In this document: one piece after another, positions 35,327-43,574 of the stretch
How positions within the stretch are numbered: position 1 is the stretch's first letter
How the letters are laid out: each line of letters begins with the position of its first letter
Assembly: GCA_017524805.1 (NCBI GenBank)
Contig: JAFXUX010000030.1
Coordinates: 1 to 64,000 of the forward strand
Direction: 5' to 3'
Length of the DNA stretch: 64,000 nucleotides
Source of the DNA: Candidatus Methanomethylophilaceae archaeon
GTDB lineage: Archaea > Thermoplasmatota > Thermoplasmata > Methanomassiliicoccales > Methanomethylophilaceae
Notes under the pieces: generated by a model
Databases searched by the model: none
What the model saw: only the letters and a program-made list of their open reading frames with translations
What the model was told of the DNA's origin: nothing
Made by a program: the position numbers and the translations under genes

Positions 35327-36172
35327 TTATGAGTCGGTCGGATTGGCTTCATCCGACCTGAATGATACGAGTTCCACGGACGTATCGACGATCTCGGAGA
35401 TTTCCTCCGGGGTCTTCCCGATGGCGAACAGATGGTCGACTATGCGGGACAACTCCATCCTCGACCCTTTCCTCTCGTATATTTTGCAGAACGTCATGGC
35501 GATATCCTCGTCTTCGCACAGCTCCTCGAAGATCGCTCTGACCTGCAGCGTCGAGGAGGCAACGATCGACCCTATCTCCCCGCAGCGCTTCTCGCATTCG
35601 TCCAGAACACGGTCCAGCGCAGTTTTTGCGTCGGCTTCCCCTTCCTCCGGTATCAGGGAATCGATTATGCCGCAGATGTCGGCATATCCGCCGACGATGC
35701 CGCCTTCCATTACTGGGATCCTCTCCAGATCGGAATCGCCTCTCATATCTCCGGAGATCTTCGTGAGCTTGTAGATGGCCCTGTCATCGCCGCTGACGAT
35801 CGCCGAGAAAGACATCCATTCGCGGATGCCCAAGTATTTGATGTGTTCCCTGCGGATGCCCAGATCAGACATGAAGCACTGAGCCGTCTCGGCCACGAAG
35901 AAAAGAGACCCCAGTTTGAACGATGCGGCATCCAGTTTTTTGGACTCGGAGAACAATACAAGCTTGTCTGCGACGAAGAAACCCAGTTCGTTCGTGAATC
36001 CTTTTCCGAGGACGCGCTTCAGCCTGCAGACGCAGATGTCCTCAGCGGTCGCATCCGTGTCTTCCGGATTGAGCTCCTTGTAAAGCCTGAACACGTTTTC
36101 CCTGTCCCTGAAGAAGCTTTTGAAGATGGCGTCCCTGATATTGCGTTTTATCATGTTGTTGTTCGGTTGCAT
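35327..36172 (-). CDS. Rpn/PDDEXK_2-like putative nuclease with altered active site
   Basis: The product has 281 residues from ATG 36172, chosen for the GGAGG ten bases upstream; the frame is open to 36220. The N-terminus (IRDAIFKSFFRDRENVFRLYKELNPEDT) and GFTNELGFFVADKLVLFSESKK match the pattern of the Rpn/PD-(D/E)XK transposase-like family common in gut microbes (NDLGFxVxDKLIILxEAQST). The usual Asp after Asn is Glu here and the later E-x-Q is Ser-Glu-Ser. The nuclease site may therefore be weakened. The C-terminal half is helical. It converges on the thermosome gene. Confidence 0.65.
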   Translation of the reverse strand: MQPNNNMIKRNIRDAIFKSFFRDRENVFRLYKELNPEDTDATAEDICVCRLKRVLGKGFTNELGFFVADKLVLFSESKKLDAASFKLGSLFFVAETAQCFMSDLGIRREHIKYLGIREWMSFSAIVSGDDRAIYKLTKISGDMRGDSDLERIPVMEGGIVGGYADICGIIDSLIPEEGEADAKTALDRVLDECEKRCGEIGSIVASSTLQVRAIFEELCEDEDIAMTFCKIYERKGSRMELSRIVDHLFAIGKTPEEISEIVDTSVELVSFRSDEANPTDS

Positions 36173-36298
36173 CGTAGAACCTCCGTTCTCATCGGGTGAG
36201 CCGGGCGCGGAATATATCAAACCGAACGCGTGCGCTCACGCAACATCATAGAAAGCCCGGTCTGCGGCTCATATCTGCTAGACCACCGCAAGAAGACA

Positions 36299-36325
36299 AT
36301 CGGCAGCCGAAAAATGGCTGTCGGA
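36299..36325 (-). terminator. hairpin downstream of taw1
   Basis: CGGCAGCC (36301-36308) and GGCTGTCG (36316-36323) pair with one G-T step around an A-rich loop, about 25 bp after the taw1 stop. This is a likely 3'-end structure. The remainder of 36173-36300 shows nothing I recognise beyond the GGAGG ribosome-binding site region of the Rpn-like gene. Confidence 0.45.
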
Positions 36326-36348
36326 CGGAATGGATTTCCTAATCGGGC

Positions 36349-37299
36349 TTAAGACTCGGTTGGCCAGCCATAGATCTTTCTGACGTCGGTCTCCTCGCCG
36401 GAATGCCCCAGAAGGACAACGCGGCTGTCGGAGCGCTCCTTGATGATTTCCATCCCGATTTTAGCGCCCAGATCGGCCGAGAATTCCTTGATCTCCGAGA
36501 AAGACGGCATGCAGGCCATCGTGAGCCTGTTTCTGGACCCCCCGACGAATACGTAGCCCTTGGGCTCCACGAGATTGGGGTCCGCGATGCGGTCGAGGCG
36601 GGCGTAATCGTCGATCCAGCCCATATTCTCGCCCTTCACCAAAGTGTGCCTGATGACCGTCCTGGTATCCAGCGACGGAAGCAATTCCAACGTCCTCATC
36701 AGCTTGTCCCACCCGCCGCTCGCCTTGGGCCTGCAGACTTTCTTATAGATCTCCTCGTTGGGAGCCGCCACCGTGACGTACGTCTGCATAGGCAGGGTAT
36801 CCAACGCCTCCAGCCTGTCCGGATAGGTCCCGTTGGTTACCATGAATGTGGTCATTTTCCGCCTGTGGCATTCGGCTATGAACTCGGAAAGATACGGGTA
36901 TGTGATTGGCTCCCCTGCCAGCGAGATGGCCACCTGGTTGGGGCTGCGGGCCTCCTCGAACATCTTGGGATCGCATCTGGGGTCCCCTTTGAACCCCCAG
37001 ATGAGCTTCCTCTGGTGCTCTATGAGCGCGTCCAGCATCTCTTTCGGCTCCGCCCAATCCTTGACCTCGAAGTCGTGCTCCTGGATCCTCCAGCAGAACG
37101 TGCACATATGGCTGCACTCGTTGATCGCCGGTGTCATCTGGAGGCAGCGATGGCTTTGAATGCCGTAGAAATCCTGCTTGTAGCAGTGCCTCTCGTGGAG
37201 CATGCTCTCTTTCATCCAATGGCAGAGCTTCACCGCGGCGTGGTCTTTGTAAAGGCGGTATTGCTGCTTTATGAGAAGGTCCCTGTACGCTTCGTCCAT
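36349..37299 (-). CDS. taw1: TYW1/Taw1 4-demethylwyosine synthase (radical SAM)
   Basis: This 316-residue protein lacks a flavodoxin domain, as archaeal Taw1 does. The radical SAM cluster is in CSHMCTFCWRIQEHDFEV (CX3CX2C). The flanking motif HRCLQMTPA carries the extra Cys typical of the family, and VAISLAGEPITYPYLSEFI is the GEP motif. It condenses pyruvate carbon with N1-methylguanosine-37 of tRNA-Phe to make the tricyclic wyosine base. It lies 9 bp after rfcL on the same strand, so it is probably in its operon. Confidence 0.95.
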   Translation of the reverse strand: MDEAYRDLLIKQQYRLYKDHAAVKLCHWMKESMLHERHCYKQDFYGIQSHRCLQMTPAINECSHMCTFCWRIQEHDFEVKDWAEPKEMLDALIEHQRKLIWGFKGDPRCDPKMFEEARSPNQVAISLAGEPITYPYLSEFIAECHRRKMTTFMVTNGTYPDRLEALDTLPMQTYVTVAAPNEEIYKKVCRPKASGGWDKLMRTLELLPSLDTRTVIRHTLVKGENMGWIDDYARLDRIADPNLVEPKGYVFVGGSRNRLTMACMPSFSEIKEFSADLGAKIGMEIIKERSDSRVVLLGHSGEETDVRKIYGWPTES

Positions 37300-37308
37300 T
37301 TTGATGCC

Positions 37309-38805
37309 TCAGAAATCGAAGATTGAGCGCTGGCTCTTTTTGGGCGGGTCGGCCTCCGGTTCGGGCTTCTTCTTCGCTGCCTTAGGGGAAAGATCCACAG
37401 CCGGAGCAGGCGGCTTCGTCTCAGCGGGAGGCGCGACGAACGCAGGTTGTTTGGGGGTCTCGGATGGTTTCGCCATCTGCGACGATATCCTCCTTGACTC
37501 GGCCCTCTCCGCGACCTCCTTGAACATGCTTTTTATGGCCGAGGAATCCGCCTTCGCATCCATCAGGAAAGCCATCTCCTCTGGTTCCAGCCCCAAAGCC
37601 TCAGCCAGCGGGACTCTGATCTCTGGGTCGTTCGCCATGATCGCCTTGATGTATGGGAGCATATCCGACGCGGCGCGCTTCGTGGAGGTATGGTAAGTCA
37701 CCGCAATCTTTTGGACTACGGCCTTCTTCATCGCACGGACGGACTTGGACTTCGACATCTTGGAGAGATACATCGGGAAGCGTATCCTTTCCCTGGAGCC
37801 TCTGTCCGTCATCCTGGCGTTGGCTACCCCCATGCTCATCATATCCCCGGCATAGGACCAGAAGCGGTAGTATTGGCGCCTTACGACCCTGGAAAGATAC
37901 AGGTCTGCGCGTGTCAGAGCCTCATATCCGCGGACGAGATCGCCGGTATCGGGATACTCGAAAGGTAGATTCTCATCGACCCAGATCTCCACGTCTTTAG
38001 GCTCGGCATCGACATCCAGCATGACTCTGCGGGCAGCTCCTGGATCGTTCCTGCGGAATATGGCTGTCATTAGGTCGTACATATCCTTGCGGGAGTCGCG
38101 CTGGGAAAGGCCCAACGACATCTCCTCTGTCACGGTATCCGCGCCCAACGCAAGGGACTGCAGGTTTCTGATCGCCGCGCGCATGTCACCTGAGGCGTTG
38201 GCCACGATATTCTCCATTGCGGCCGGCTCCACCTTGATGCCTTCGGCTTCCGCAATTTTTCCGAGAGCCTTCGCCATGGACGAAGCTGTAGATCTCTTGA
38301 ACGTAATCTGAAGCGTCCCGTTCTTGATTGCGCTGCTCTTTCTGCTGAGCTCGTAGAAATCGTTGACGATGAGGATGACCGGCTGCTTGGTCGACTTGAT
38401 GAGATCGTTGACTGAAGACAAAGCCCCCCTATCAGAGTTCCCGAAGAAATTGTCGGCTTCGTCCAATATTATGAGCTTCCTTTTGCCCTCGGAAACTGGC
38501 ATATAGCTGCCGTCCTCGCCGAAGGTGTTGAATTGGGAGCCGCGCAGAGCTATCTGCTCTATGTCTTTCCCGGTGCGCTGGTCGGAGGCGTTCATCTCCA
38601 CGACATCCCAGCCCATCTCCTCCGCGAGAGCCAAAGCCGAGGTGGTCTTCCCTATCCCCGGCGATCCCATCAGGACTACCGCACGGAATTTGGGAATGCC
38701 TGTTTCCCACTGCTTCGCCCATTGCCTCAGAGAATTGACCGCAGAGGGATTTCCGATCACTCCGTCGAGAGTGTGAGGGCGGTATTTCTCGGTCCAATCG
38801 CTCAT
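37309..38805 (-). CDS. rfcL: replication factor C large subunit
   Basis: This 498-residue AAA+ clamp loader subunit begins DWTEKYRPHTLDGVIGN. Walker A is MGSPGIGKTTSALALAEE and Walker B LIILDEADNFFG; the usual sensor region follows. A long Pro/Lys-rich tail ends in QRSIFDF, a clear PCNA-interacting (PIP) peptide at the very C-terminus. It loads PCNA together with RfcS. The ATG lies inside a much longer out-of-frame ORF from the upstream zinc-ribbon gene; see that entry. Confidence 0.97.
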   Translation of the reverse strand: MSDWTEKYRPHTLDGVIGNPSAVNSLRQWAKQWETGIPKFRAVVLMGSPGIGKTTSALALAEEMGWDVVEMNASDQRTGKDIEQIALRGSQFNTFGEDGSYMPVSEGKRKLIILDEADNFFGNSDRGALSSVNDLIKSTKQPVILIVNDFYELSRKSSAIKNGTLQITFKRSTASSMAKALGKIAEAEGIKVEPAAMENIVANASGDMRAAIRNLQSLALGADTVTEEMSLGLSQRDSRKDMYDLMTAIFRRNDPGAARRVMLDVDAEPKDVEIWVDENLPFEYPDTGDLVRGYEALTRADLYLSRVVRRQYYRFWSYAGDMMSMGVANARMTDRGSRERIRFPMYLSKMSKSKSVRAMKKAVVQKIAVTYHTSTKRAASDMLPYIKAIMANDPEIRVPLAEALGLEPEEMAFLMDAKADSSAIKSMFKEVAERAESRRISSQMAKPSETPKQPAFVAPPAETKPPAPAVDLSPKAAKKKPEPEADPPKKSQRSIFDF

Positions 38806-39268
38806 TTGTAAGGCCCCTCATGATGACGATCCTGAATATGTCGACCGCCTGATAGATGTAAAGGCCGACGTTCAGCAGGACCATAATAAGGCTGTTCCCC
38901 GCCGAGAGGATGATGTACCAATATATGGCGGTCATCGACAGGAACATTCCTCCCCTTATCCATTCCTTCATGATGAGATGTCCCAGCCCCAGTATCGGAA
39001 TGAAACCGGCGATGAGCGCGGTGAACATAGCGATGGCCCCATACTTTCCGAATCCGATTCTGATCGGGGCGGCCGTAGGAAGCTTGGCGCCGCATTTGCC
39101 GCAGTAAAGCTCTCCGATCCCGGTCTCCGCGCCGCAGCTGGGGCAAAAGCTGGCCTGACCGCCGTCGTCATTGATGGGATACGCCTTCGATTTCAGGCAT
39201 CCGCACTTGTAGCAGAAATCAGAATCGCCTGGTATCTCGCTTCCGCATTCAGAGCATATGTATCTCAT
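38432..39268 (-). CDS. double zinc-ribbon membrane protein (frame probably ends at 38802 but for a 1-base indel)
   Basis: The first about 155 residues are sensible. Two zinc ribbons (CSECGSEIP..FCYKCGC and CPSCGAETG..YCGKCGA) are followed by membrane helices (AMFTALIAGFIPILGLG, SLIMVLLNVGLYIYQAVDIF). From residue 155 the ORF runs 374 bp through rfcL in another frame, and that tail looks like shadow sequence. One extra G in the GGGG run at about 38814-38817 would instead give RGPYK and a TGA that overlaps the rfcL ATG as ATGA. The true coding end is probably 38802. The start has an ATGA overlap with the read-through end of the ABC gene. The family resembles zinc-ribbon membrane proteins of unknown role. 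Confidence 0.6.
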   Translation of the reverse strand: MRYICSECGSEIPGDSDFCYKCGCLKSKAYPINDDGGQASFCPSCGAETGIGELYCGKCGAKLPTAAPIRIGFGKYGAIAMFTALIAGFIPILGLGHLIMKEWIRGGMFLSMTAIYWYIILSAGNSLIMVLLNVGLYIYQAVDIFRIVIMRGLTNERLDREIPPSHSRRSDRKSLCGQFSEAMGEAVGNRHSQIPCGSPDGIAGDREDHLGFGSRGGDGLGCRGDERLRPAHRERHRADSSARLPIQHLRRGRQLYASFRGQKEAHNIGRSRQFLREL

Positions 39269-39348
39269 TCGGTTCCTCCGGCCAATCTCATCGAGTACAA
39301 TCCGTCATGGAAACCAACCTTTATATTGTCTCCATATAGCTCGGAGAT

Positions 39349-39351
39349 CTA
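39349..39351 (-). other. in-frame TAG before a family-typical ABC C-terminus
   Basis: TAG at codon 239, followed by 27 in-frame codons that fit the ABC-ATPase C-terminus and end in ATGA overlap with the next gene. See findings. Confidence 0.75.
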
Positions 39352-40065
39352 AGCGTCGGTGAGGAGATCTTCTTTCCTTCCGTCGCAGAAGACCTCGCCG
39401 TCTTTGATCATTATGATGCGGCCCATGGATTCTGGGATGTCGGTAAGGTCATGGGTGATCATCGCTATGCTAACCCCTCTGGCCATGAGGATGTCGAACA
39501 TCGCGCGGAACTTCGATTTCATCACGATGTCAAGGCCGGTCATGGGCTCATCCAGCACAAGAAGGTCTGGCGAAGTGGCCATTGCCCTGGCGATCAGGAC
39601 GCGCCTCATCTCTCCCAAAGACAGGTTCTCGATTGCCCTGTCCAGAACGTCCTCCACGCCCATCATCACCGCCGCCGACCTGGCAGCCGAAGCCATCTCC
39701 GGGGTGACCTGCATGTTGCGGAAGATATCCATGCTGCTGAAGAACCCTGAGCAGATGACCTCGAACGAAGTTGTGTCCGGACGGAATCTGTTCTGAAGAT
39801 CCATTGACACCACGCCCATCTTGCCGCGTATATCGAAGATATTCCAGCGGTCCCTGCCGAATATCCTTATTCTGCCTGGTTTGTCCTCGTCATAGTACGG
39901 GAGTATGTCCCCGCGGAGAAGCTTGATCAATGTCGTCTTTCCGGAACCGTTGGGGCCGATGACCGCGACATTCTCGCCTTTGCGGATGGTCATGGTCACG
40001 TTTTTGAGTATGTACTTGCCGTCCCTTCTCACGGAAACGTTCTCAAGCTCCAGCGCGGATTCCAT
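39349..40065 (-). CDS. ABC-type ATPase; frame continues past TAG to 39265
   Basis: This 238-residue ATPase has Walker A GPNGSGKTTL, signature LSLGEMRR, Walker B LLVLDEPMTGLD and switch MITHDLTDIP. There is no permease gene next to it, so it may be a stand-alone ModF/YlmA-like protein. The ORF stops at TAG (39349-39351) in the middle of the usual C-terminus. Past the TAG the frame reads ISELYGDNIKVGFHDGLYSM and ends seven codons later at TGA 39265-39267. That TGA forms a 4-bp ATGA overlap with the zinc-ribbon gene. The tail has the form L..LYG..I.V...G.Y typical of this family, so the real protein probably has 266 residues with TAG read as an amino acid. Confidence 0.9.
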   Translation of the reverse strand: MESALELENVSVRRDGKYILKNVTMTIRKGENVAVIGPNGSGKTTLIKLLRGDILPYYDEDKPGRIRIFGRDRWNIFDIRGKMGVVSMDLQNRFRPDTTSFEVICSGFFSSMDIFRNMQVTPEMASAARSAAVMMGVEDVLDRAIENLSLGEMRRVLIARAMATSPDLLVLDEPMTGLDIVMKSKFRAMFDILMARGVSIAMITHDLTDIPESMGRIIMIKDGEVFCDGRKEDLLTDA

Positions 40066-40133
40066 GGATGCCCATCGCCAAGCCGTACTTAGTTTGTTCC
40101 TTTTGGGATGGGAAAGCCTATGGGAAAACCGAA

Positions 40134-40155
40134 AATGAAGGGGGCGCTAACCCCC
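40134..40155 (-). terminator. terminator of the symporter gene
   Basis: On the minus strand GGGGG-TTAGCG-CCCCC is followed by TTCATTTT, just after the symporter stop. It has the same form as the thermosome terminator. Confidence 0.6.
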
Positions 40156-40163
40156 GTTTTGGC

Positions 40164-41795
40164 TCAGGTTGATAGCCGCTCTTTCTTCGTCATCATAACC
40201 ATGATGGCCATGGTCAGAATCGACACCGGCAGAGCGATCACCAGCGGATCGACGTAAGCGATCATATTGTCGGGCATGAGCACCGCCTGCCCGGTGAGCA
40301 TCTTGCAGATCGGAAGGAATATGCTCATTCCGCTGTTCACGAAGAGCGCGAGGAACACATAGCTGACCGTGCCGACGGTGATGCTGGCCAATGCGGCCTT
40401 CTTGCTGGGATTCTTGGAGTATACCGCGTGGAAATAAGCCGGAAGCAGCGCCGCGGCCGTCATCCCCATGAAGAGGGAGGTTGCCTTGGCAATGATGTCC
40501 TTGGGCATCACGTAGCAATACACGACGACGATGACCATCATGACGGCGATGACTATGCGGCTGATGCGCACAGAGGATTCGTGGGTCTCCTTGCCCTGCC
40601 TCTTCGACCTTATGATTTCGTACAGATCGTACCCTCCGGCGGCACCGATGGTGTGCATCAGGGCGCTGATGGTGGATATCGAAGCGCAAATCAGGGACAG
40701 GAGGAACAGGGAGACGAAGATGTCGCCGTAGGTGGTTCCTGAGAATATCTCGAGGATGTACTGCGGGATGATGAAATCCGTCCCCAATCCGAGCCCGCTG
40801 ATGTATTGGAACGAAGTGAGCCCGTATTGGTCGTCGAAATATCCGTTGCTGAGGGATCCGACGGTGTATGCGGAACCGACGATCACGAACATGAAGATGG
40901 ATCCGATGATCAGTGATTTGTTCAGGTCTCTGTCGCTCTTGGCGGACATGAACCTGACCACGAGCTGGGGCTGGGTGAGCGCACCTATGCCGACTCCCAT
41001 CAGGAACGAGGTGACCACAGTGAGCCACTCTTTGGATCCGAACTCTGCGCTGGACGTCCATCCGCGGAACCCATCCAGCACGCCCAGATTGGTCTCGCCT
41101 ATCTTCTCGTCCCAAAGGTTGGTGAGCTGCTCCGAGCCTGCTCCGAAGCCTCCGAAGTAAACGATGGTGACGACGAATATCGCGACCATTCCTACGAACA
41201 TGATCGCGGCCTGGAACGCGTCGTTGTACATGACGGCGATTATCCCTCCGTAGACGACATAGACGGCCACGATGAGCGAGAGAGCAAGCAGAATGTAGTT
41301 GTAATAATCGGTGAGGCCGGTGATGACCGCCAGGGAATTGACCCCGCCCTTGAGGACCGCGGCGGTGTAAATGGGCATCATCACGAAGATGACGATCGCG
41401 GTGAAAGCGCGGATCCCTTTGGAATCGTAGGCTTTCCCGAGAAGGTCCGCGAAGGTGGACGCCCCAAGCTTCTTGCCCAGGCGCCTGGTCCTCCTTCCGA
41501 ACACGAGGAACGCCACGATCAGACCGACGGCCAGATTCAGGAAGCAGAGCCACATCAGAGTCATTCCGTGGACCGCGGACTGGCCGCCGAATCCGATGAC
41601 CGCGGATGCGCTGAGGAAAGTTGCTCCGTAGGAAAGCGCTATGACGATCGGCCCGGTCTTCCCCCTTCCCAGAAGGAACTCGTTCTGATCGTTCTTTGTA
41701 TTCTTATAGCCGTACCAGCCCAGAAGGACGGTTATGATGACGAAAACGACCGTCATCGCTCCGAAGAGAGTCAGATTGACGCCTTCAACTGCCAT
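40164..41795 (-). CDS. sodium:solute symporter (SSS family)
   Basis: This membrane protein has about 543 residues and 12-13 helices of the SSS/PutP-PanF family. Motifs include SYGATFLSASAVIGFGGQSAV, SALMHTIGAAGGYDLYE and the C-terminal helices. It takes up an organic solute with Na+; which solute cannot be told. ATG 41804 is open, but ATG 41795 (MAVEGVNLTLFG) has GGAGG at the right distance and is preferred. A 44-residue accessory protein gene lies directly upstream and overlaps it. A clear terminator follows. Confidence 0.92.
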   Translation of the reverse strand: MAVEGVNLTLFGAMTVVFVIITVLLGWYGYKNTKNDQNEFLLGRGKTGPIVIALSYGATFLSASAVIGFGGQSAVHGMTLMWLCFLNLAVGLIVAFLVFGRRTRRLGKKLGASTFADLLGKAYDSKGIRAFTAIVIFVMMPIYTAAVLKGGVNSLAVITGLTDYYNYILLALSLIVAVYVVYGGIIAVMYNDAFQAAIMFVGMVAIFVVTIVYFGGFGAGSEQLTNLWDEKIGETNLGVLDGFRGWTSSAEFGSKEWLTVVTSFLMGVGIGALTQPQLVVRFMSAKSDRDLNKSLIIGSIFMFVIVGSAYTVGSLSNGYFDDQYGLTSFQYISGLGLGTDFIIPQYILEIFSGTTYGDIFVSLFLLSLICASISTISALMHTIGAAGGYDLYEIIRSKRQGKETHESSVRISRIVIAVMMVIVVVYCYVMPKDIIAKATSLFMGMTAAALLPAYFHAVYSKNPSKKAALASITVGTVSYVFLALFVNSGMSIFLPICKMLTGQAVLMPDNMIAYVDPLVIALPVSILTMAIMVMMTKKERLST

Positions 41796-41919
41796 CCTCT
41801 TCATCCTCCTCCGCGGATCCGCCTTTCATATAGCCGTATATGCAGCAAAATACGACGCACGCAAAGCAGCCGATATAGGCCATCCAGATCCATGGGTCGG
41901 GTATTCCTAACAGAGTCAT
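41785..41919 (-). CDS. symporter small accessory protein
   Basis: The 44-residue product begins MTLLGIPDPWIWMAYIGC, followed by a single membrane helix ending in ...YGYMKGG and an acidic tail EEDEEDG. The DPWIW start before one helix is the pattern of the small accessory proteins encoded beside SSS symporters in methanogens. Its stop overlaps the symporter start region, so the two are co-translated. It probably helps the transporter fold or assemble, which is inferred from its constant pairing. Confidence 0.85.
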   Translation of the reverse strand: MTLLGIPDPWIWMAYIGCFACVVFCCIYGYMKGGSAEEDEEDGS

Positions 41920-42028
41920 TTGATTCACCGTGTTGCGTGCTAACAATTGTCACGCTTAACAGCCAATAGGCGATTCCATATATAATAGTTGCAGAAAAGG
42001 CGATAAGAAGTTTGGGAGGGGAGACCCC

Positions 42029-43129
42029 TCAGATCTCCCTTCCGATGGCTTCGCAGAACTTCCTGTAATTGCCCGGGTTCCTCTCGAAATACTCGCGGGA
42101 ACCGGCGAGGCTGTCGGATATGCCTTTCGCCACGGCATGCTTGAGGTCGTTGGGGTGGAGGCCGTTCTGGTAGGCCTTCTCGAGCTCCTCGTAGCTGGCG
42201 ACCTCGAAGGATCCGCCGTATTTCTCCGGCCTCTCGATCCTGAGCTTGGCGCCGTTCGAGAAGAGGAGCAGCCTGGCGATCTCCAAGACCGGGTTGCCGG
42301 TGGTGGCTTCTCCGCCTTCCTCGGTCTTGTCCACCTTGATGACGGAATTGTCGTATTCTCCCGGCATCGGGCAGAAGGCTCCGCGGAGCTTCTTCTCTAT
42401 GTCCTCTGGCTTATCGTGGATGAGAATTCCGGAATCCGGCTTGGATTTGGACATCTTTGATGCGGCCGGATCCATGCGGTTCATCGCTTTGAGTCCGGGG
42501 ACAAGCGGGGTGTGTATAGCAACAGGAGCTTTCCATCCGCATTTCTTGGCGACGTCGCGGGCGAGCATATGCGCCCTCCTCTGATCCAATCCGCCGTATC
42601 CGATGTCTATGTCCATCTTGAAAATGTCGGCTGGCTGCATGAGAGGATAGAGCATCATGGAGGTCTTGACCTCGTCGTTGTCCGCTTTGCGTCCCATGAT
42701 GGTCATGGCGCGCTTGACTCTGGCGATGGAAGTCTCGCTGCCGATTTTGATGACGGTCGCCCAGTAATCGTTGTCGAGAATCTCGGATGCCATGACGAAG
42801 TTTACTTTATCCCTGGGGATGCCGAGGGATTCGAAGCTGTCCTTCATGTATTCGGCGCAGAGCTGGATGGTTTCGAGCGAGCCTCCGAGCTTCCCGTTGA
42901 TCTGGGCGTGCCAATCGGCGAAGAAGATTATGACCTCCAATCCCGCCTCGATATAATCCCTGATTTTATTGGCTACGAGCATCCACCCGAAGTGGCAGAG
43001 GCCGGATGGTTCGAACCCGATGTACAGCCTTGGGTGCTCCTTCTCGGCGAGCAGCTTTTTCAGGGACTCCTCGTCGACGACTTCGAGCGTGTTCCTCGTG
43101 ATGAGGTTGAATCTTTCTTCGATGTCCAT
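42029..43129 (-). CDS. tyrS: tyrosyl-tRNA synthetase
   Basis: The product has 366 residues from ATG 43129 (MDIEERFNLITRNTLEVV); a longer frame from 43192 has no family support. This class I synthetase has the HIGH-type motif SGLCHFGWM, the binding pocket region LYPLMQPADIFKMDIDIGYGGLDQR and the KMSKS motif SKMSKSKPDSG. Archaeal-type TyrRS lacks the bacterial S4 tail, and so does this protein. It is divergent from a winged-helix gene by 91 bp. Confidence 0.95.
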   Translation of the reverse strand: MDIEERFNLITRNTLEVVDEESLKKLLAEKEHPRLYIGFEPSGLCHFGWMLVANKIRDYIEAGLEVIIFFADWHAQINGKLGGSLETIQLCAEYMKDSFESLGIPRDKVNFVMASEILDNDYWATVIKIGSETSIARVKRAMTIMGRKADNDEVKTSMMLYPLMQPADIFKMDIDIGYGGLDQRRAHMLARDVAKKCGWKAPVAIHTPLVPGLKAMNRMDPAASKMSKSKPDSGILIHDKPEDIEKKLRGAFCPMPGEYDNSVIKVDKTEEGGEATTGNPVLEIARLLLFSNGAKLRIERPEKYGGSFEVASYEELEKAYQNGLHPNDLKHAVAKGISDSLAGSREYFERNPGNYRKFCEAIGREI

Positions 43130-43220
43130 GCCCACACGCATGCGGAAACGGTATAAAAACTGCCCGAAATCGCTGGCAAATTTCTTATTCAACGCTGGCG
43201 TTTACCCTTCGGGGGATAAT

Positions 43221-43535
43221 ATGGCCGTCGGCAAGGCGACTCTCCAAGTCAACGAGGAAATGGATAAGCTCTTCCGCATGCTCAGCATGATCCGCATGAT
43301 AGAGGCGAACCAGCCGATAGGGATCATCAAACTGTCGGAGGCGCTGGATCAGCCCCGCCATAAAGTGAGATATCTCCTGCGCCTTCTGGAAAAGGACGGT
43401 GTCATCGCCCCTTCCTCCAACGGATGCGTCCTCAAGCCCGGATACGAGGAATATGTCAGAGACCAGCTGTCCGAATTGGGCAAGCTCAGAGACAGGATCG
43501 ACGAGATCGAAGCGGCTTTTGACGACAATCTCTGA
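43221..43535 (+). CDS. winged-helix DNA-binding protein
   Basis: The product has 104 residues from ATG 43221, with GGGGG nine bases upstream; the frame is open far upstream over tyrS but that part is not credible. A winged-helix pattern is visible: EEMDKLFRMLSMIRMIEANQ, IGIIKLSEALDQPRHKVRYLLRLLEKDGVI and the wing, then a C-terminal coiled coil ELGKLRDRIDEIEAAF that may dimerise it. It is a small archaeal regulator of unknown target, convergent with the methyltransferase gene. Confidence 0.8.
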   Translation: MAVGKATLQVNEEMDKLFRMLSMIRMIEANQPIGIIKLSEALDQPRHKVRYLLRLLEKDGVIAPSSNGCVLKPGYEEYVRDQLSELGKLRDRIDEIEAAFDDNL

Positions 43536-43574
43536 ATCTTCTGCGCTTCTGCTGGATGGGCTAGCCGGACCCTC

